A stretch of DNA of 64,000 nt from Terriglobus albidus (GCF_008000815.1 NZ_CP042806.1:2914001-2978000), one strand, 5' to 3'. Shown: positions 7,800 through 16,297, numbered from the stretch's first letter. Made by a program: numbers and translations. Notes: generated by a model from the letters alone, not told the origin.

Positions 7800-9382
7800 T
7801 ACATGCCTCCTGTCACGTTCATGCGCACTTGCTTCGTCGCGATCGGATGGCCGCTCTTCTGCGCTGTGATCGTCACCTGCCAGCTGCCGCCGGAGCCGAG
7901 CGCACCGCTCCCCTCATAGAGTCCATTGCCTCTATCCGTCAATGTGGCGTTGGTATTCATAGCAGACATCCCCATTGCCGGCATCGCAGCCATGTAGAAC
8001 GTCACCGATATGGTTGCGCCGGTCACCGACGCCCCTTTGTTGTCCGTGAGCTTCACCCGGAAGACGTTGTTGCCTTTCTGCGCCGGACTGGGATCGGAGG
8101 TGAAGTCGATGGTCGCTTGAGATGCCTGAGACTGGCTTCCAGAGGCGGCAGCGCCACCAGAACCGGGAACAGGAGGCACAAACGAACCCGCCGCCGCCTG
8201 CAACTGACTCTCGGAATCGATAAGGAAGTTCGCCGAGGTGACGATCGACTGATGCGGCGTCAGCCCTTTGAGGACGACAAAGTCATCGCCGACGCGCGGA
8301 CCGACCATGATCTCCTTCGGCTCAAGGCTTCCATTGCCATGATTGAGAAACACAAGCTCCCGCGTTCCCGATTGGAAAACGGAGGAAGCGGGCACAACAA
8401 GCTGACGGCCCAGACTGCTTTTGATCTCCGCGTTGACGAACATACCTGGCTTGAGTTTCAGTCCAGGGTTGGCTATTGCCAGGCGCACCCGAACGGTGCG
8501 TGTCGCCATATCTACCTGCGGCAGAATTTCCTCGATACTCCCTCCAAAGGTACGTCCCGGGTACGAATCCACCGTGATGGCAACGGCATCGCCGGGTTTC
8601 AGCCGGCCGATATCATTCTGAAAGATCTGCGCGTTGACCCAGACGCGGGAGAGGTCGGCCATGGTATATAACCTCGTCGATGGCTCCACGTAGAGATTGG
8701 GCAACGCGTTGCGCTCAGTGATGTATCCCGAAACCGGCGAGTAGAACGTCAGCTCGGTAACCGGCTTACCTGTCTCTTTCAGTTTGGCGAGCTCGCTCTG
8801 CGGCACATCCCATTGTTCGAGTCTCTGTTCGGCTGCGCCGGACAGTGTTGCCGCACCTGCCGCCACACCATCGATATGGCTCGATTGCAGGAGCTTCTGG
8901 TTCTGCTGTGCAAGCAGGTACTCCTGTTGGGTCGCCACCAGATCGGGGCTGTACACCGTGAATAGGGGATCGCCCTTGCGCACATACTGATAGGTTGCGT
9001 TGGCAAAGACCTTGCGGATGTAACCGGGAAACCGTACCTGCACGTAAGAGAGCAGTCGCTCATCAATCTCCACGGTACCGGTTGCACGAATATCATCACT
9101 GAGCTGTTTGTATTCGGCAGTACCGAGCTTTACGCCGATGCTCTGCATCCGTTCGGGTGTAAGCTGCACCGGAACCAGAGTGGCATCTTTCGACTCAGGC
9201 ATGGGCGTGGCAACCTTCGAGGGATCGGTATCGGGTCCGGCAGCGACCTGCATATCGTCCGCCATGGGTGTTTTAGCCATTGGCGACGGTTGATTCTGAT
9301 GGGAACGGTAGGCCCATATGCCCGCTGCTACTGCCAGAAAAGACATCCAGACGAGTGAGGTCCTCAAGACATATTTGTTCAT
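7799..9382 (-). CDS. cusB: RND efflux periplasmic adaptor, CusB-like, with Met-rich C-terminal domain
   Basis: A 527-residue membrane-fusion protein. An N-terminal anchor (VWMSFLAVAAGIWAYRSH) is followed by a Met-containing linker, a barrel/lipoyl/hairpin core (YVQVRFPGYIRKV, TFYSPVSGYITERNALPNL, RVWVNAQIFQNDI) and a beta-barrel region (VNAEIKSSLGRQLVVPASSVF). After about residue 410 a low-complexity linker leads to a FixH/YtkA-like beta-sandwich of about 100 residues containing YMAAMPAMGMSAM, a likely Cu/Ag relay. This extra domain makes the protein longer than E. coli CusB (about 407 residues). It is ATGA-coupled to the cusC-like gene. Confidence 0.9.
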   Translation of the reverse strand: MNKYVLRTSLVWMSFLAVAAGIWAYRSHQNQPSPMAKTPMADDMQVAAGPDTDPSKVATPMPESKDATLVPVQLTPERMQSIGVKLGTAEYKQLSDDIRATGTVEIDERLLSYVQVRFPGYIRKVFANATYQYVRKGDPLFTVYSPDLVATQQEYLLAQQNQKLLQSSHIDGVAAGAATLSGAAEQRLEQWDVPQSELAKLKETGKPVTELTFYSPVSGYITERNALPNLYVEPSTRLYTMADLSRVWVNAQIFQNDIGRLKPGDAVAITVDSYPGRTFGGSIEEILPQVDMATRTVRVRLAIANPGLKLKPGMFVNAEIKSSLGRQLVVPASSVFQSGTRELVFLNHGNGSLEPKEIMVGPRVGDDFVVLKGLTPHQSIVTSANFLIDSESQLQAAAGSFVPPVPGSGGAAASGSQSQASQATIDFTSDPSPAQKGNNVFRVKLTDNKGASVTGATISVTFYMAAMPAMGMSAMNTNATLTDRGNGLYEGSGALGSGGSWQVTITAQKSGHPIATKQVRMNVTGGM

Positions 9383-10638
9383 CGCAGTGTCGCTCCGGTT
9401 AATGATTCGAGGTGGGCCAGCGCGGTCTCGTGATCCAGAAGAGTCTGCGCGTATTCAAGCTTCAGCGTGAGAAGGTCGGTAAAGTACAGCAACACATGCG
9501 TGAACTGATCTTTGTTCGAGGCGAATGCGCTGAGCACGGCTCGATATACCGCATCAGACTGTGGAACCAGCCCCTCGCGGTACTCCCTCAACAACTCCTC
9601 GTCCTTTGTTACCTGCACATACGCCTGTTGAACTCGTGAGAGCTGCTGTGCAAGATGCGCGTCAAAGGTCTTCTGCGATACGGTGAGTTGTTCCTGCGCT
9701 TCGGCAATCTCCGCGTCCACCCGCTTCTTGCGGGGAAAGCGGACATTCAGATTGAATTCGTAGTAGTCGCGATATCTGCGGTCGGTGTTCTGATACATAT
9801 AGCCGACTTCAAAGTCAGGCTTGCCTTCGCGTTTCGCGGATGCAACCTGCGCATCCTGCTTTTGAATTGCATTCGCATCAGCCCGAATTTGCGGGTTGCT
9901 CTTCTTCACCAGAGACGACAACTCGCCAGCGGTGGTCTTCAATGGGGTTTCTGTCAGATCGTCGGTGATGACATCGGGTGATTGCTGGTCGCGGTTGAGC
10001 AGACCCTTCAGATGGGCCTGGATCTGGCCCATCTGTTGATGGTGCATGGTGATCTCGCGCAGGATCCTGGTTCGGTTCAACTGTGCTTCCAGCACATCCT
10101 GTTGCATCCCCTGGCCGACCTGATAGTGTGCAGTCGCGTCCTGAATAAGCAGATCAAGGACAACCTTGTTTTGCTGCAGGATGCCGAGCGTCTGTTGCAG
10201 GTAGGCAAGTTGGAGATAGTCAGATTTCACGCCATCGGCAATCCCGACTTTGGTGATATCGATCTCGGCCTGCTTCGTGTCTGCGTCACGCTCCGCTACC
10301 TGCCCGCGCAGCCTCAACTTCCCGGGATAGGGAAGCTCCTGTGAAGCCCCAATTCCGATGTAGGCAAAGTCGCTGTTCGTGTACCCGGCAAAGGGCTTCG
10401 GGCTGCCGACGCTGAGTTGTTGATAGGTGAGTTTGGGATCAGGGAGCGCTGTAATCTGTGGCGCCATCTGTCGTGCGGCTTTTGCAGTATGCTCCGCCGA
10501 TGAAATTTGTGGGTTGTTCGCCGCAGCTTCGGCTAAAAGCTGCGACAAAGGGGTGCGTGTACTCGCGGCTGTTTCCTGTGCGCTGCCAGGAAAGGTAACG
10601 GCGAGTACGAGCGTGGCGGTCAAGAAGACCACGTTCAT
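9379..10638 (-). CDS. cusC: TolC-family outer-membrane efflux channel, CusC-like
   Basis: A 419-residue outer-membrane factor with a signal peptide (MNVVFLTATLVLAVTFPGSA, cut near SAQ-ETA). It has two long helical OEP repeats, for example LLAEAAANNPQISSAEHTAK and the second-half start LVKKSNPQIRADANAIQKQD. It has no lipobox, unlike E. coli CusC. Its position directly upstream of the CusB- and CusA-like genes and its coupling to the adaptor show that it is the outer-membrane exit duct of the same tripartite pump. Confidence 0.88.
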   Translation of the reverse strand: MNVVFLTATLVLAVTFPGSAQETAASTRTPLSQLLAEAAANNPQISSAEHTAKAARQMAPQITALPDPKLTYQQLSVGSPKPFAGYTNSDFAYIGIGASQELPYPGKLRLRGQVAERDADTKQAEIDITKVGIADGVKSDYLQLAYLQQTLGILQQNKVVLDLLIQDATAHYQVGQGMQQDVLEAQLNRTRILREITMHHQQMGQIQAHLKGLLNRDQQSPDVITDDLTETPLKTTAGELSSLVKKSNPQIRADANAIQKQDAQVASAKREGKPDFEVGYMYQNTDRRYRDYYEFNLNVRFPRKKRVDAEIAEAQEQLTVSQKTFDAHLAQQLSRVQQAYVQVTKDEELLREYREGLVPQSDAVYRAVLSAFASNKDQFTHVLLYFTDLLTLKLEYAQTLLDHETALAHLESLTGATLR

Positions 10639-10731
10639 AGTGACTCCGATCTCGATTGCGGTTCAGAACATCACCGGCCTGCGCAGACACGAATGCGCAC
10701 AGGCCCGTGAACGCAGAGCGAGTGGAGCGGA

Positions 10732-11103
10732 CTAGATTCGGAGAACGGAGATTGAACCTGGCGGAGATTGAAGGGGAGAAGAGCTAGGATGCTCCACCCA
10801 GCCGGCGGCAGCCAGCGTTGGGCGGAACAACTCCGCCGCAGTCAGCCAGACCGTGGCGACAAAGGCCGGGTGATAGGTAGCTGCATTTACCGCAAGTGCA
10901 TCATTGCGGGTGCTTTGAGGAGCTTCCTGGCAGCAGCTGTGTGATGCCGGCATCCCCATCTGCTCGCACTGGTGGTGCATTGCCCGGCAGCAGGCACGCT
11001 CCTCGGCGTCCATCTGCACGTCGGAAACCATGCAGGCCATCGCCGGAGCGAGATAGCTCGTCAGCAAGAGAAGGACGATGGCGAATTGGCGGAAGGTGCC
11101 CAT
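10732..11103 (-). CDS. Small exported Cys/His/Met-rich protein heading the efflux operon
   Basis: A 123-residue protein with a signal peptide (FAIVLLLLTSYLAPAMA) and a dense putative metal-binding patch just after it: ACCRAMHHQCEQMGMPA followed by SHSCCQ. The rest is Ala/Pro-rich with no recognised domain. AAAGG lies 7 nt before the ATG at 11103; the frame is open upstream to 11121 without a better site. It precedes the cusC-like gene by 93 bp in the same direction. I infer a periplasmic copper/silver chaperone or sensor for the pump; no family name is claimed. Confidence 0.6.
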   Translation of the reverse strand: MGTFRQFAIVLLLLTSYLAPAMACMVSDVQMDAEERACCRAMHHQCEQMGMPASHSCCQEAPQSTRNDALAVNAATYHPAFVATVWLTAAELFRPTLAAAGWVEHPSSSPLQSPPGSISVLRI

Positions 11104-11176
11104 GCGGACGCCTTTCATCATAGCCGACGCTCGTATTCTTCTCCAGGGGTAAAGAGAAGGACGATCGGACGGAGCG

Positions 11177-11236
11177 GCAATGAAAACGCCGCCGGGTGCC
11201 CCTCCGGGATATCCAGCAACAGGGAAAACACTCTAA
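11177..11236. repeat. Partial copy of the GCAATGAAAACG / TGCTCTA repeat
   Basis: This stretch shares GCAATGAAAACGCCGCCG exactly with the full element at 16298-16399 and ends in a degenerate form of its terminus (CAACAGGGAAAACACTCTAA). It begins 1 nt past the stop codon of the CE15-type esterase gene on the minus strand, the same placement as the full copy. Confidence 0.6.
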
Positions 11237-11237
11237 G

Positions 11238-12536
11238 CTATGGTTTCGTACCATGTGCACTGGCCTTCAAGCGCTCATCAAGGAATTGGAGATAGTGACT
11301 CCAATCAAATGCTGTAACGTCGTGGCCTCCATCCCTAACGTGGTAACGAACGTCATACATTCCGATTGTTGTTCCCGTCGGCGGCATATCTTGTGGAGGC
11401 AGACCTTTTCTTCCCAATAACTCGTAGACTGGGCTCACAGCCAAAACTGAAAGAAATTCTCCCTTGGGATCAGAGAACGGGTCGTCGATGGCGCTCCCGA
11501 CGTAGAGTAAACGTGGAGAAATCAGGGATAACAGTAAATGCCCATCAACGGGAAGCTCTTCGATGTGCCCGAGATACCGCTGATAGTTCGGGCAGAACCA
11601 GTATGGAAATGCGAGCATAAGGTGATCCGTCGATTCTCCAACTTTTCGGCGAGACAACGTCGCTCCTGCCTGACCGCTCTCGTTCGACAGAACCGCAGCA
11701 AACCGTTGATCTTGTGCTACTGCCCAGAGGGCCGTCTTACCGAATCGTGAAAAACCGAATGCGACAAAGCGGCTGCGATCGATGGATGGATCTTCTGAAA
11801 GGATGTCAATGATCCTGCTCATAGACCAAGCCCAAACTGCGATTGCGCCGGGTGAATTGCGATTGGGGAGCCGCTGACCATTTCCAAATAGCAGGGAACG
11901 GGCGCCATAAGCAATTCCCCCGATAAAATCGGGCTCGACATCGCCGGCATACATGGTGGCAAGACCATACCCATGATGAAGAATCTGTTCTAACTGCCAC
12001 TGATCTGCGGCCGAGCCACGGGTAGCCTCGCCTGGGGAGGCGAGGCGGTGAGGCGAAAGTTCCTTCGCAAGTGGAGGGCCATCCGTCTGCACTGGAGTCC
12101 AGATCGGAGTCAATCGCACTCCTTTGTCTCTGCTGACTGTCTGGTTCCCTTCGAAATTCAAACCGACAATGACGGGAACGGGGCCAGATGATCGCACTGG
12201 AAGATAAAGCAACAGATGCCAGGTGCGGCGGACCGTAGAGCCAACTTCGATGACAAGTTGTCTGCGAATAGCAAGTCCCTCAAACGCTGTTTCGGTAGTC
12301 ACCTCTGCAATACGCATCGGTATGGTGGCTGTCGAGATTTGACCGTAGACATTCTGGGCAAACAAATTCAGGAGTTCTTCTCTGCGCCTGGAGAAATCTG
12401 CAGGACTCTTGACGGGTGTTCCATCTGCGAACGTCAACGGCTTGGGTTCAGCACTTGTAGAGCCAGGCGCTTGCCCATTGATACCGGGGAGAGAACAAAC
12501 GAGCAAACAAGCCGACAGTACGATGGAACGGGTCAT
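11238..12536 (-). CDS. Secreted CE15-type glucuronoyl esterase / alpha-beta hydrolase
   Basis: A 432-residue protein with a Sec signal peptide (VLSACLLVCSLPGINGQ). The early motif FADGTPVKSPADFSRRREEL and the nucleophile elbow GFSRFGKTALWAVAQDQRF, then LSNESGQAGATLSRRKVGES, match the carbohydrate esterase 15 family, where Ser in G-x-S-R-x-G-K is catalytic. The end (RDGGHDVTAFDW) probably carries the catalytic His. CE15 enzymes cleave esters between lignin alcohols and 4-O-methyl-glucuronic acid on xylan, which suits a soil acidobacterium. The gene stands alone, with the repeat remnant immediately after its stop. Confidence is high for the fold, lower for the exact substrate. Confidence 0.82.
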   Translation of the reverse strand: MTRSIVLSACLLVCSLPGINGQAPGSTSAEPKPLTFADGTPVKSPADFSRRREELLNLFAQNVYGQISTATIPMRIAEVTTETAFEGLAIRRQLVIEVGSTVRRTWHLLLYLPVRSSGPVPVIVGLNFEGNQTVSRDKGVRLTPIWTPVQTDGPPLAKELSPHRLASPGEATRGSAADQWQLEQILHHGYGLATMYAGDVEPDFIGGIAYGARSLLFGNGQRLPNRNSPGAIAVWAWSMSRIIDILSEDPSIDRSRFVAFGFSRFGKTALWAVAQDQRFAAVLSNESGQAGATLSRRKVGESTDHLMLAFPYWFCPNYQRYLGHIEELPVDGHLLLSLISPRLLYVGSAIDDPFSDPKGEFLSVLAVSPVYELLGRKGLPPQDMPPTGTTIGMYDVRYHVRDGGHDVTAFDWSHYLQFLDERLKASAHGTKP

Positions 12537-12588
12537 GACGTAGCCTCAAAATTTGGATCGTTGATGGCCTGAAGACAAAAAGCGATGG

Positions 12589-12607
12589 CCGGATCTCACC
12601 GATCCGG
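12589..12607. terminator. Small inverted repeat downstream of the winged-helix gene
   Basis: CCGGATC-TCACC-GATCCGG is a perfect 7-bp stem. It lies between the winged-helix gene (ending at 12826) and the start of the esterase gene (12536), both minus. No U-tract follows, so its role as terminator is only possible. Confidence 0.35.
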
Positions 12608-12620
12608 TCATGCCAGAGGC

Positions 12621-12641
12621 ACCACAGGAAAATGCTCTAAA
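12621..12641. repeat. Terminal fragment of the TGCTCTA repeat
   Basis: ACCACAGGAAAATGCTCTAA matches the end of the full element (ACAGGAAGAATGCTCTAGG). On the minus strand it begins TTAGAGCATTTTCCTGT, and the TAG closes the NHL-like remnant reading frame just upstream. Confidence 0.5.
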
Positions 12642-12760
12642 GCCGATACGCCGAAGGCGATGCCGAGGCTCCGCTTCTTCCGGCGAAGGGGGTAGCGATT
12701 CCGGTAGAGACGTCGATTTTGAAAACCTTATTGGCATTTCCGCGAACGCAACATAGGCTT
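12640..12760 (-). pseudogene. Possible remnant of an NHL-repeat protein
   Basis: On the minus strand one frame reads GNANKVFKIDVSTGIATPFAG, close to the NHL beta-propeller blade pattern N-K-V-x-K-(I/V)-D-x-x-T-G-x-x-T-x-x-A-G. The upstream half of a blade (AYVAFA) is in another frame, so a single shift is needed to join them. The open stretch ends at a TAG supplied by the adjacent repeat fragment. There is no start or full blade set, so if real it is a decayed gene end. Confidence 0.35.
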
Positions 12761-12825
12761 TCGGAGGAGCTCCGTCTATATCCGGTATCCGGCGTAGAAA
12801 GGCTGCGGAAGATGGCCGAAACCGA

Positions 12826-13260
12826 TTACAACGCTGCCCGGGAGGAGGAACTGAATCTCCGCCAGATCTGGCCTAGAGAATGGACGAATCCCGACCCTCG
12901 CGAGGGGCGCTTCCACGGGTTACTTTCCGGAGAAGCCAGGCCCTGCTGGGAAATGCTTGCGGCGATCCGGTAGCCATAGCGGGGGACCGTTTCAACATAT
13001 TCTCTTCCGTCGGGCATCTTACCCAACGTTAGCCTGAGAAGATAGATCGTTTGGACAAGGGTATGGTCTTCCACGTCGTCGGAGCCAGGCCATGCTTCGC
13101 GCAGCAGGGTTTCTTTCTTTACCGCATTACCTTCCCCCTGGAGCAGGACACGGAGCAGGCTGAGTTGCTTAGAGGGCGCAGGGATAATCTGCACTCCGCG
13201 GGATAGGGTATCGGGAGAGGTCTCGAAAATGTAGTCACCGAAAATATAAACACTTCTCAC
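12826..13260 (-). CDS. Short winged-helix (OmpR/CadC-type) DNA-binding protein
   Basis: A 144-residue protein starting at GTG with GGAGAA 9 nt upstream. Residues 5-100 form a Trans_reg_C winged helix: APSKQLSLLRVLLQGEG, KETLLREAWPGSDDVEDHTL, QTIYLLRLTLGKMPDGREYV and the wing ETVPRYGYR. CadC-like proteins in this phylum usually continue into a membrane helix and a TPR or WD40/TolB-like sensor part. Here the protein ends after about 40 polar residues, so it is a minimal or truncated form. The partial gene at 63497 is a paralogue with the same DNA-binding domain. Target unknown. Confidence 0.75.
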   Translation of the reverse strand: MRSVYIFGDYIFETSPDTLSRGVQIIPAPSKQLSLLRVLLQGEGNAVKKETLLREAWPGSDDVEDHTLVQTIYLLRLTLGKMPDGREYVETVPRYGYRIAASISQQGLASPESNPWKRPSRGSGFVHSLGQIWRRFSSSSRAAL

Positions 13261-13627
13261 GGGCCTTCTCCGCGGAGGTCGAAGTGATCTTTCAGGTTCC
13301 CTTGTAACGCGAAAGAAATCATAACACGTACCTACCTATAAAAGACATTTTTATGGTGTTTTCATTGGGCATCGATCAGTCTGAACAGTAATTCGGCGCG
13401 ACTCCCCTTGTTAGGGGCATGTAATACACTCTGGAAAAACCCCTTCCCGGCGGGAAACTTCCGCAAAAAGGTAATCTGGGCTTAGTCAACGAAACTATGC
13501 CTGCATTCCGGTGTCTAATGACTTCTATCTCTATGAGTTCGTCTCAATGTATAACTTACGGATTATTAGCGAATGGAATACTTGACGTAATTTGACGCAG
13601 GCAAGCCTTCGCGCAGGGCCAGAAAAC
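13261..13627. other. Gene-free stretch between the winged-helix and universal-stress genes
   Basis: I see no convincing coding region in these 367 bases. It is noticeably AT-richer than its neighbours near 13330-13360 and 13490-13575, consistent with the promoter of the winged-helix gene. It contains the small perfect inverted repeat TTCCCG-G-CGGGAA (13444-13456) flanked by A-runs, which could terminate a transcript. Confidence 0.5.
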
Positions 13628-14551
13628 CTATCCGCGCGCGGAAATATCGGGCACCGCGAGGACTGGGCATTTCGCCACATGTAAGACCTTACTGAGCGTG
13701 CTATGCGGAGAGTGGTCTGCCAGGGCCCGGTGGTGGCCGGTCCCCGTAACAATAAGGGTCGCATCGCAATTGTTTTCCATCGCCAATATCTCTTCCGCAG
13801 GGTCGCCATACGCGAGCTCCATGTGAGGGCGGCACCACAGGTCTGCGGCTTCCGGCAGGAGAAACTCGAGTTGCAGCCTGCTTGCGTTCTCACATTCTTC
13901 GCGGCGGCCTCCTGCTACGGACTCCTTCTTCTCCATGGCATGAAACATGGTGAGCAGCGATTGGAACTGCTCGGCCAGCGCTGCTGCGTATCTGGCGGCG
14001 CGTGTGCCGGTTGTAGTCAGGTCGGTCGCAAAGAGGATTGAACGAAATAAATTGGATGTTCGCTGACACCTGGGTCCCGCTATGAGCACAGGGCAAGGAA
14101 CATGCCTCATGACACTTTCGGCCACCGATCCGAGTGCGATACGAGCTATTCCCAGCGAGGCATGGGTGCCAAGTACAAGAAGGTCGATCTTTTTCTCTCG
14201 GACAGTTCCCAGAAGCACCTCTTCCGCACCACCGAATGCAACGACTTTTTCGATCGACGCGACGTTTGTCCGATGTAACCGAATAACCTTGTCGAGCTCC
14301 TCTTTCGCTGACTGGACAAGGGCGTCGACTGCCTCCGGAACAATGCCGGCCGAGGCCATGCTGGGCAGCATCAGCGAGATGGCATGGGCAATGGAGAGAT
14401 GAGATCCGAACTGTTCCGCGAACTCCAATGCGATATCGAATGCCAGCTGCGCTGGCTCAGAAAAATCGGTTCCAACGAGGATTCTCTCGAAGGAGATTGG
14501 CGAAGCTGTCAGATGATTACCGGACGGTTTTTGAGATCCTGAGATGGTCAT
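13628..14551 (-). CDS. Tandem universal stress protein (two UspA domains)
   Basis: A 307-residue protein with two UspA domains. The first begins FERILVGTDFSEPAQLAFD and carries an ATP-binding signature near its end (GTHASLGIARIALGSVAESV). The second begins LFRSILFATDLTTTGTRAA; its nucleotide loop is degenerate (GTGHHRALADHSPHSTLSK). The start at 14551 is chosen because GGAGGG lies 7 nt upstream; the frame is open to 14581. It sits with CBS-domain and phosphoribosyltransferase genes on the same strand, a grouping typical of stress or dormancy loci. It probably binds ATP in the cytoplasm. Confidence 0.85.
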   Translation of the reverse strand: MTISGSQKPSGNHLTASPISFERILVGTDFSEPAQLAFDIALEFAEQFGSHLSIAHAISLMLPSMASAGIVPEAVDALVQSAKEELDKVIRLHRTNVASIEKVVAFGGAEEVLLGTVREKKIDLLVLGTHASLGIARIALGSVAESVMRHVPCPVLIAGPRCQRTSNLFRSILFATDLTTTGTRAARYAAALAEQFQSLLTMFHAMEKKESVAGGRREECENASRLQLEFLLPEAADLWCRPHMELAYGDPAEEILAMENNCDATLIVTGTGHHRALADHSPHSTLSKVLHVAKCPVLAVPDISARG

Positions 14552-14709
14552 TGCTGGACCCTCCGGAGAACGCGACGTCACACTACCCCAGTCGAGGGGG
14601 ATACTGCAGTGATTGAGGTCACATCAGGAGGGGCGGATTGGACAAGCTCCATGCAGGCTGAACGAGAGCAAGGGCGCATGGAGCTACGGTTACGCCCTCG
14701 TTTTCGTGG

Positions 14710-15153
14710 TCAGGCAGCCAAAAGGGGATCAGGTCTTGAGATGGTTGAAACGGTCGATTGCAGGTGCTGCGCGTCATCGTGCAAGGCAACATCCGCTTGA
14801 GACACTATGCCGATGCAGGACCCGAGTTCGTCGACGACAGGGACCCGGCGAACGCGATGCAGACGCATTTTTTCTTCGCAGACGTCGAGGGGATCGTTAG
14901 CCCGGCAAGTAATGGGGTTCATCGTCATTACATTGAAAACAGGGACAGCTGCATTTCGTCCCATTGCAACCAGTTTCATGGCGAGATCGCGGTCGGTGAC
15001 AATCCCGATGAGATGCCGGCTGTTTTTATCGCTGACAACCGGAATAGCGCCCACATGGTGCCTTCGCATAAGTTCGGCCGCGCGTTGGCACGATTCCGTT
15101 GAAACGCATGCCACGACAGACTTACTCATTGCATCCTTTACTGTGATGTTCAT
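14710..15153 (-). CDS. CBS-domain-pair protein
   Basis: A 147-residue protein made almost wholly of two CBS motifs: VKDAMSKSVVACVSTESCQ to LIGIVTDRDLAMKLVA, then VMTMNPITCRANDPLDV to GIVSQADVAL. Such stand-alone pairs bind adenosyl nucleotides (AMP, ATP, SAM) and act as energy sensors. GGGAGGG precedes the ATG at 15153 by 10 nt, favouring that start over the upstream in-frame codon. Same-strand neighbours are a tandem universal stress protein and a phosphoribosyltransferase, which supports a stress-related role. Confidence 0.85.
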   Translation of the reverse strand: MNITVKDAMSKSVVACVSTESCQRAAELMRRHHVGAIPVVSDKNSRHLIGIVTDRDLAMKLVAMGRNAAVPVFNVMTMNPITCRANDPLDVCEEKMRLHRVRRVPVVDELGSCIGIVSQADVALHDDAQHLQSTVSTISRPDPLLAA

Positions 15154-15372
15154 ATCAGTTAGTCCCTCCCGCATGTCAGGCCCAATGATCTCTAAAGAAC
15201 AATTGCGAATCTGTGCAATGGCCTGAGGCGCATCAGGCTTGCTACGTTCTTAACGTTCCAGCCATGACGATCTTTCTTTCGTGGTATTCATATTCGTCCT
15301 GAGATGCGCCGGGTGGATGTGATACGGGTCACCGTTCCAGGGACCGACGGGCAAGCCTCCACCTTCCGCATT

Positions 15373-16023
15373 TCACGAAGCCATGCGCATCGGATTTTGA
15401 TCCAGAAGTGTGACTACTTCCTGATCGGTGGTCTGTCCAAAATCCTCATAGAACTGGCCCACCGCATAAAAGTCAGTAGGTTCACTTACAACAAACAGCT
15501 CATCGACCTCGCGGGAAAGCCATGCACGGGTAGATTGCGGGGCGACCGGAACCGCGACTATCAGATGCGCAATGTTCATGGAACGAAGCGACCGCACCGC
15601 CGCCAGGATGCTTGACCCGGTTGCAATGCCGTCATCGACGAGGATGACGGTCTTTCCCTGTAAAGGGAAAGCGGGTCTTGCGTGCCGATAGAGTTTGGCA
15701 CGTTCGTCTAGTGCAGTCCTGGCCGCGCGAGTGATCTCCTCCACCTTTTCGGAGGTGATTCCTGCACTACGCATCACGGAATGGTCAAAATGGCATCCCT
15801 CACCTACTGAAACGGCGCCAAATGCATACTCTTCGTGACCTGGGACTCCGAGCTTACGGGCAAGAAAGATATCGAGAGGGAGATGTAATACATGGGCTAT
15901 ATGAGATGCGACGGGAACGCCCCCGCGTGGAATTCCGAGAACAACGGTATCCGGCCGATTTGCGAACTTTTCGAGAAGCTGCACCAGCTGCATGCCGGCA
16001 TCGGTACGGTCTTTGAACTTCAT
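15373..16023 (-). CDS. Phosphoribosyltransferase-family protein
   Basis: A 216-residue type I phosphoribosyltransferase fold. The PRPP-binding motif is clear (VILVDDGIATGSSILAAVRSL) and the N-terminal flank is VVLGIPRGGVPVASHIAH. Such proteins occur in stress loci beside universal stress proteins and are often annotated only as phosphoribosyltransferase; the base substrate is unknown and a regulatory role is possible. GAGGAGAGG precedes the ATG. It lies 13 nt after the 44-residue membrane protein and is probably co-transcribed with it. Confidence 0.82.
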   Translation of the reverse strand: MKFKDRTDAGMQLVQLLEKFANRPDTVVLGIPRGGVPVASHIAHVLHLPLDIFLARKLGVPGHEEYAFGAVSVGEGCHFDHSVMRSAGITSEKVEEITRAARTALDERAKLYRHARPAFPLQGKTVILVDDGIATGSSILAAVRSLRSMNIAHLIVAVPVAPQSTRAWLSREVDELFVVSEPTDFYAVGQFYEDFGQTTDQEVVTLLDQNPMRMAS

Positions 16024-16036
16024 TGCCTCTCCTCGC

Positions 16037-16171
16037 TCAGGTCACTGTGGGAGTCGAGTGAGCACTCCTCTTTTTCTTCCTTCTTAGATGAGTGAGCAGG
16101 GCGCCGCCTGTTCCTACAATGATGAAAAGAACGCCAATAACGGTAACCAGAATGGGAATAAGTGTCTGCAT
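16037..16171 (-). CDS. 44-residue single-span membrane protein
   Basis: An ATG at 16171, preceded by GGAGG (5'-GAAGGAGGGGCC), opens a frame that ends at TGA 16037. The product starts MQTLIPILVTVIGVLFIIVG, one clear hydrophobic helix of about 22 residues, then a basic cytoplasmic tail (HLRRKKKRSAHS). The strong ribosome site and 13-nt spacing to the phosphoribosyltransferase gene support translation. No family is recognised; small stress-induced membrane proteins have this layout. Confidence 0.6.
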   Translation of the reverse strand: MQTLIPILVTVIGVLFIIVGTGGALLTHLRRKKKRSAHSTPTVT

Positions 16172-16297
16172 TGACGGCCCCTCCTTCTACGGGGGAGGTT
16201 CTCCGGATTGGAGCTATCTGTAAGTATCCGCGATTCAGACACAAAGGAAGGTGACGCCAATCACAATCGGCTGGTTTTCCTGGTGGCCTCGTTCCGC

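Noticed and set aside
12546-12737. 63-codon minus-strand frame in the gap before the esterase gene
   Set aside because: Compositionally odd, runs through the repeat fragment and hairpin, no ribosome site; the other frame gives the NHL-like pattern.
13531-13893. 120-codon minus-strand frame at the end of the universal stress gene
   Set aside because: Overlaps the UspA frame, which has clear domain motifs; low-complexity translation.
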